DNA of 5,556 nucleotides. Source: Fidelibacterota bacterium TCS55 (GTDB taxonomy: Bacteria; Fidelibacterota; Marinisomatia; Marinisomatales; TCS55). The position numbers and the translations under genes were made by a program. The stretch covers positions 1-5,556 of the forward strand of contig CAJJBS010000145.1 of the NCBI GenBank assembly GCA_905182385.1, written 5' to 3'. Of the stretch, positions 5,433 through 5,556 are shown piece by piece; within the stretch, counting starts at the first letter, position 1; each line of letters opens with the position of its first letter. Under the pieces are notes generated by a model. It searched no databases. It had not been told where the DNA came from and worked only from the letters and a program-made list of their open reading frames with translations.

Positions 5433-5555
5433 TTATTGGCTTTGGTCATAATCTAGAGGTAATCGCTCCCCAACTCTTTCCCAGGCATTATAGCCTTGTT
5501 GTTCAATCATATAAAGTTCGAAATATCTACCATTCTTATCAAAGATAACAGAACC
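5433..5555 (-). CDS. C-terminal end of an unidentified protein (partial, enters from right edge)
   Basis: An open minus-strand frame runs from the right edge to TAA at 5435-5433 and encodes 40 residues, starting GSVIFDKNGRYFELYMIEQQ and ending near LPLDYDQSQ. It has normal-looking composition, with aromatic and acidic residues, no membrane segment and no recognisable motif. It is a gene end and not a small complete gene: the frame is already open at the edge, and the only internal ATG lacks a ribosome-binding site. It reads in the same direction as the lipoprotein gene, 80 bp upstream of it, with no terminator hairpin between, so read-through into the lipoprotein gene is possible. Function unknown. 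Confidence 0.6.
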   Translation of the reverse strand, partial: GSVIFDKNGRYFELYMIEQQGYNAWERVGERLPLDYDQSQ

Positions 5556-5556
5556 T

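Noticed and set aside
1..5556. Defence system, mobile element, CRISPR array or tRNA-linked insertion
   Set aside because: I saw no transposase, integrase, nuclease or toxin motifs, no regularly spaced repeats, no tRNA-like cloverleaf and no abrupt composition change; the recognisable genes are envelope and housekeeping types.

Overview
The window is an AT-rich (roughly one-third GC), gene-dense bacterial chromosome segment with no tRNA, rRNA, CRISPR array, transposase or integrase visible. It suggests a Gram-negative, probably free-living and perhaps marine bacterium. The grounds are two lipoproteins with clear lipoboxes, an outer-membrane beta-barrel ending in Phe, signal peptides cleaved just before Gln-Gln, small intergenic gaps and low GC. 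The protein style is reminiscent of Marinimicrobia (SAR406) or a Bacteroidota-like lineage. That placement is an impression and not a demonstrated assignment. Shine-Dalgarno sites (AAGGAG) are clear in front of some genes and absent in front of others.

Layout: (1) 1-295, minus strand: the N-terminal part of a membrane-anchored protein of the 'ELKRR...F' type that usually carries TPR or TolB-like domains; it begins at TTG and runs off the left edge. (2) 485-712, minus: a 75-aa orphan. (3) 808-1545, plus, the only clear plus-strand gene: a SpoU/TrmH-family 2'-O-ribose methyltransferase, most likely RlmB. (4) 1538-4138, minus: a two-gene unit made of a DUF481-like outer-membrane barrel followed 6 nt later by a lipoprotein M1-family metallopeptidase, whose end overlaps the end of the methyltransferase gene by 8 nt. 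(5) 4251-4577, minus: a small secreted Lys/Gly-rich protein with its own Shine-Dalgarno site and a strong intrinsic terminator. (6) 4699-5352, minus: a 154-aa lipoprotein and a 61-aa helical protein, 3 nt apart. (7) 5433-5555, minus: the C-terminal 40 residues of an unidentified protein entering from the right edge.

How the genes fit together: apart from the RNA methyltransferase, nearly everything recognisable is cell-envelope related (inner-membrane anchor, two lipoproteins, an outer-membrane barrel, an exported small protein). The barrel and peptidase are probably co-transcribed and could act together at the outer membrane in handling extracellular or periplasmic peptides; this is inferred from gene order only. 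A perfect 18-bp palindrome matching the CRP consensus TGTGA-N6-TCACA lies upstream of the Lys/Gly-rich secreted protein and is the most notable regulatory signal. I do not see a recognisable defence system, mobile element or novel multi-gene machine. The unexplained items are the small exported or helical proteins and the CRP-like operator.
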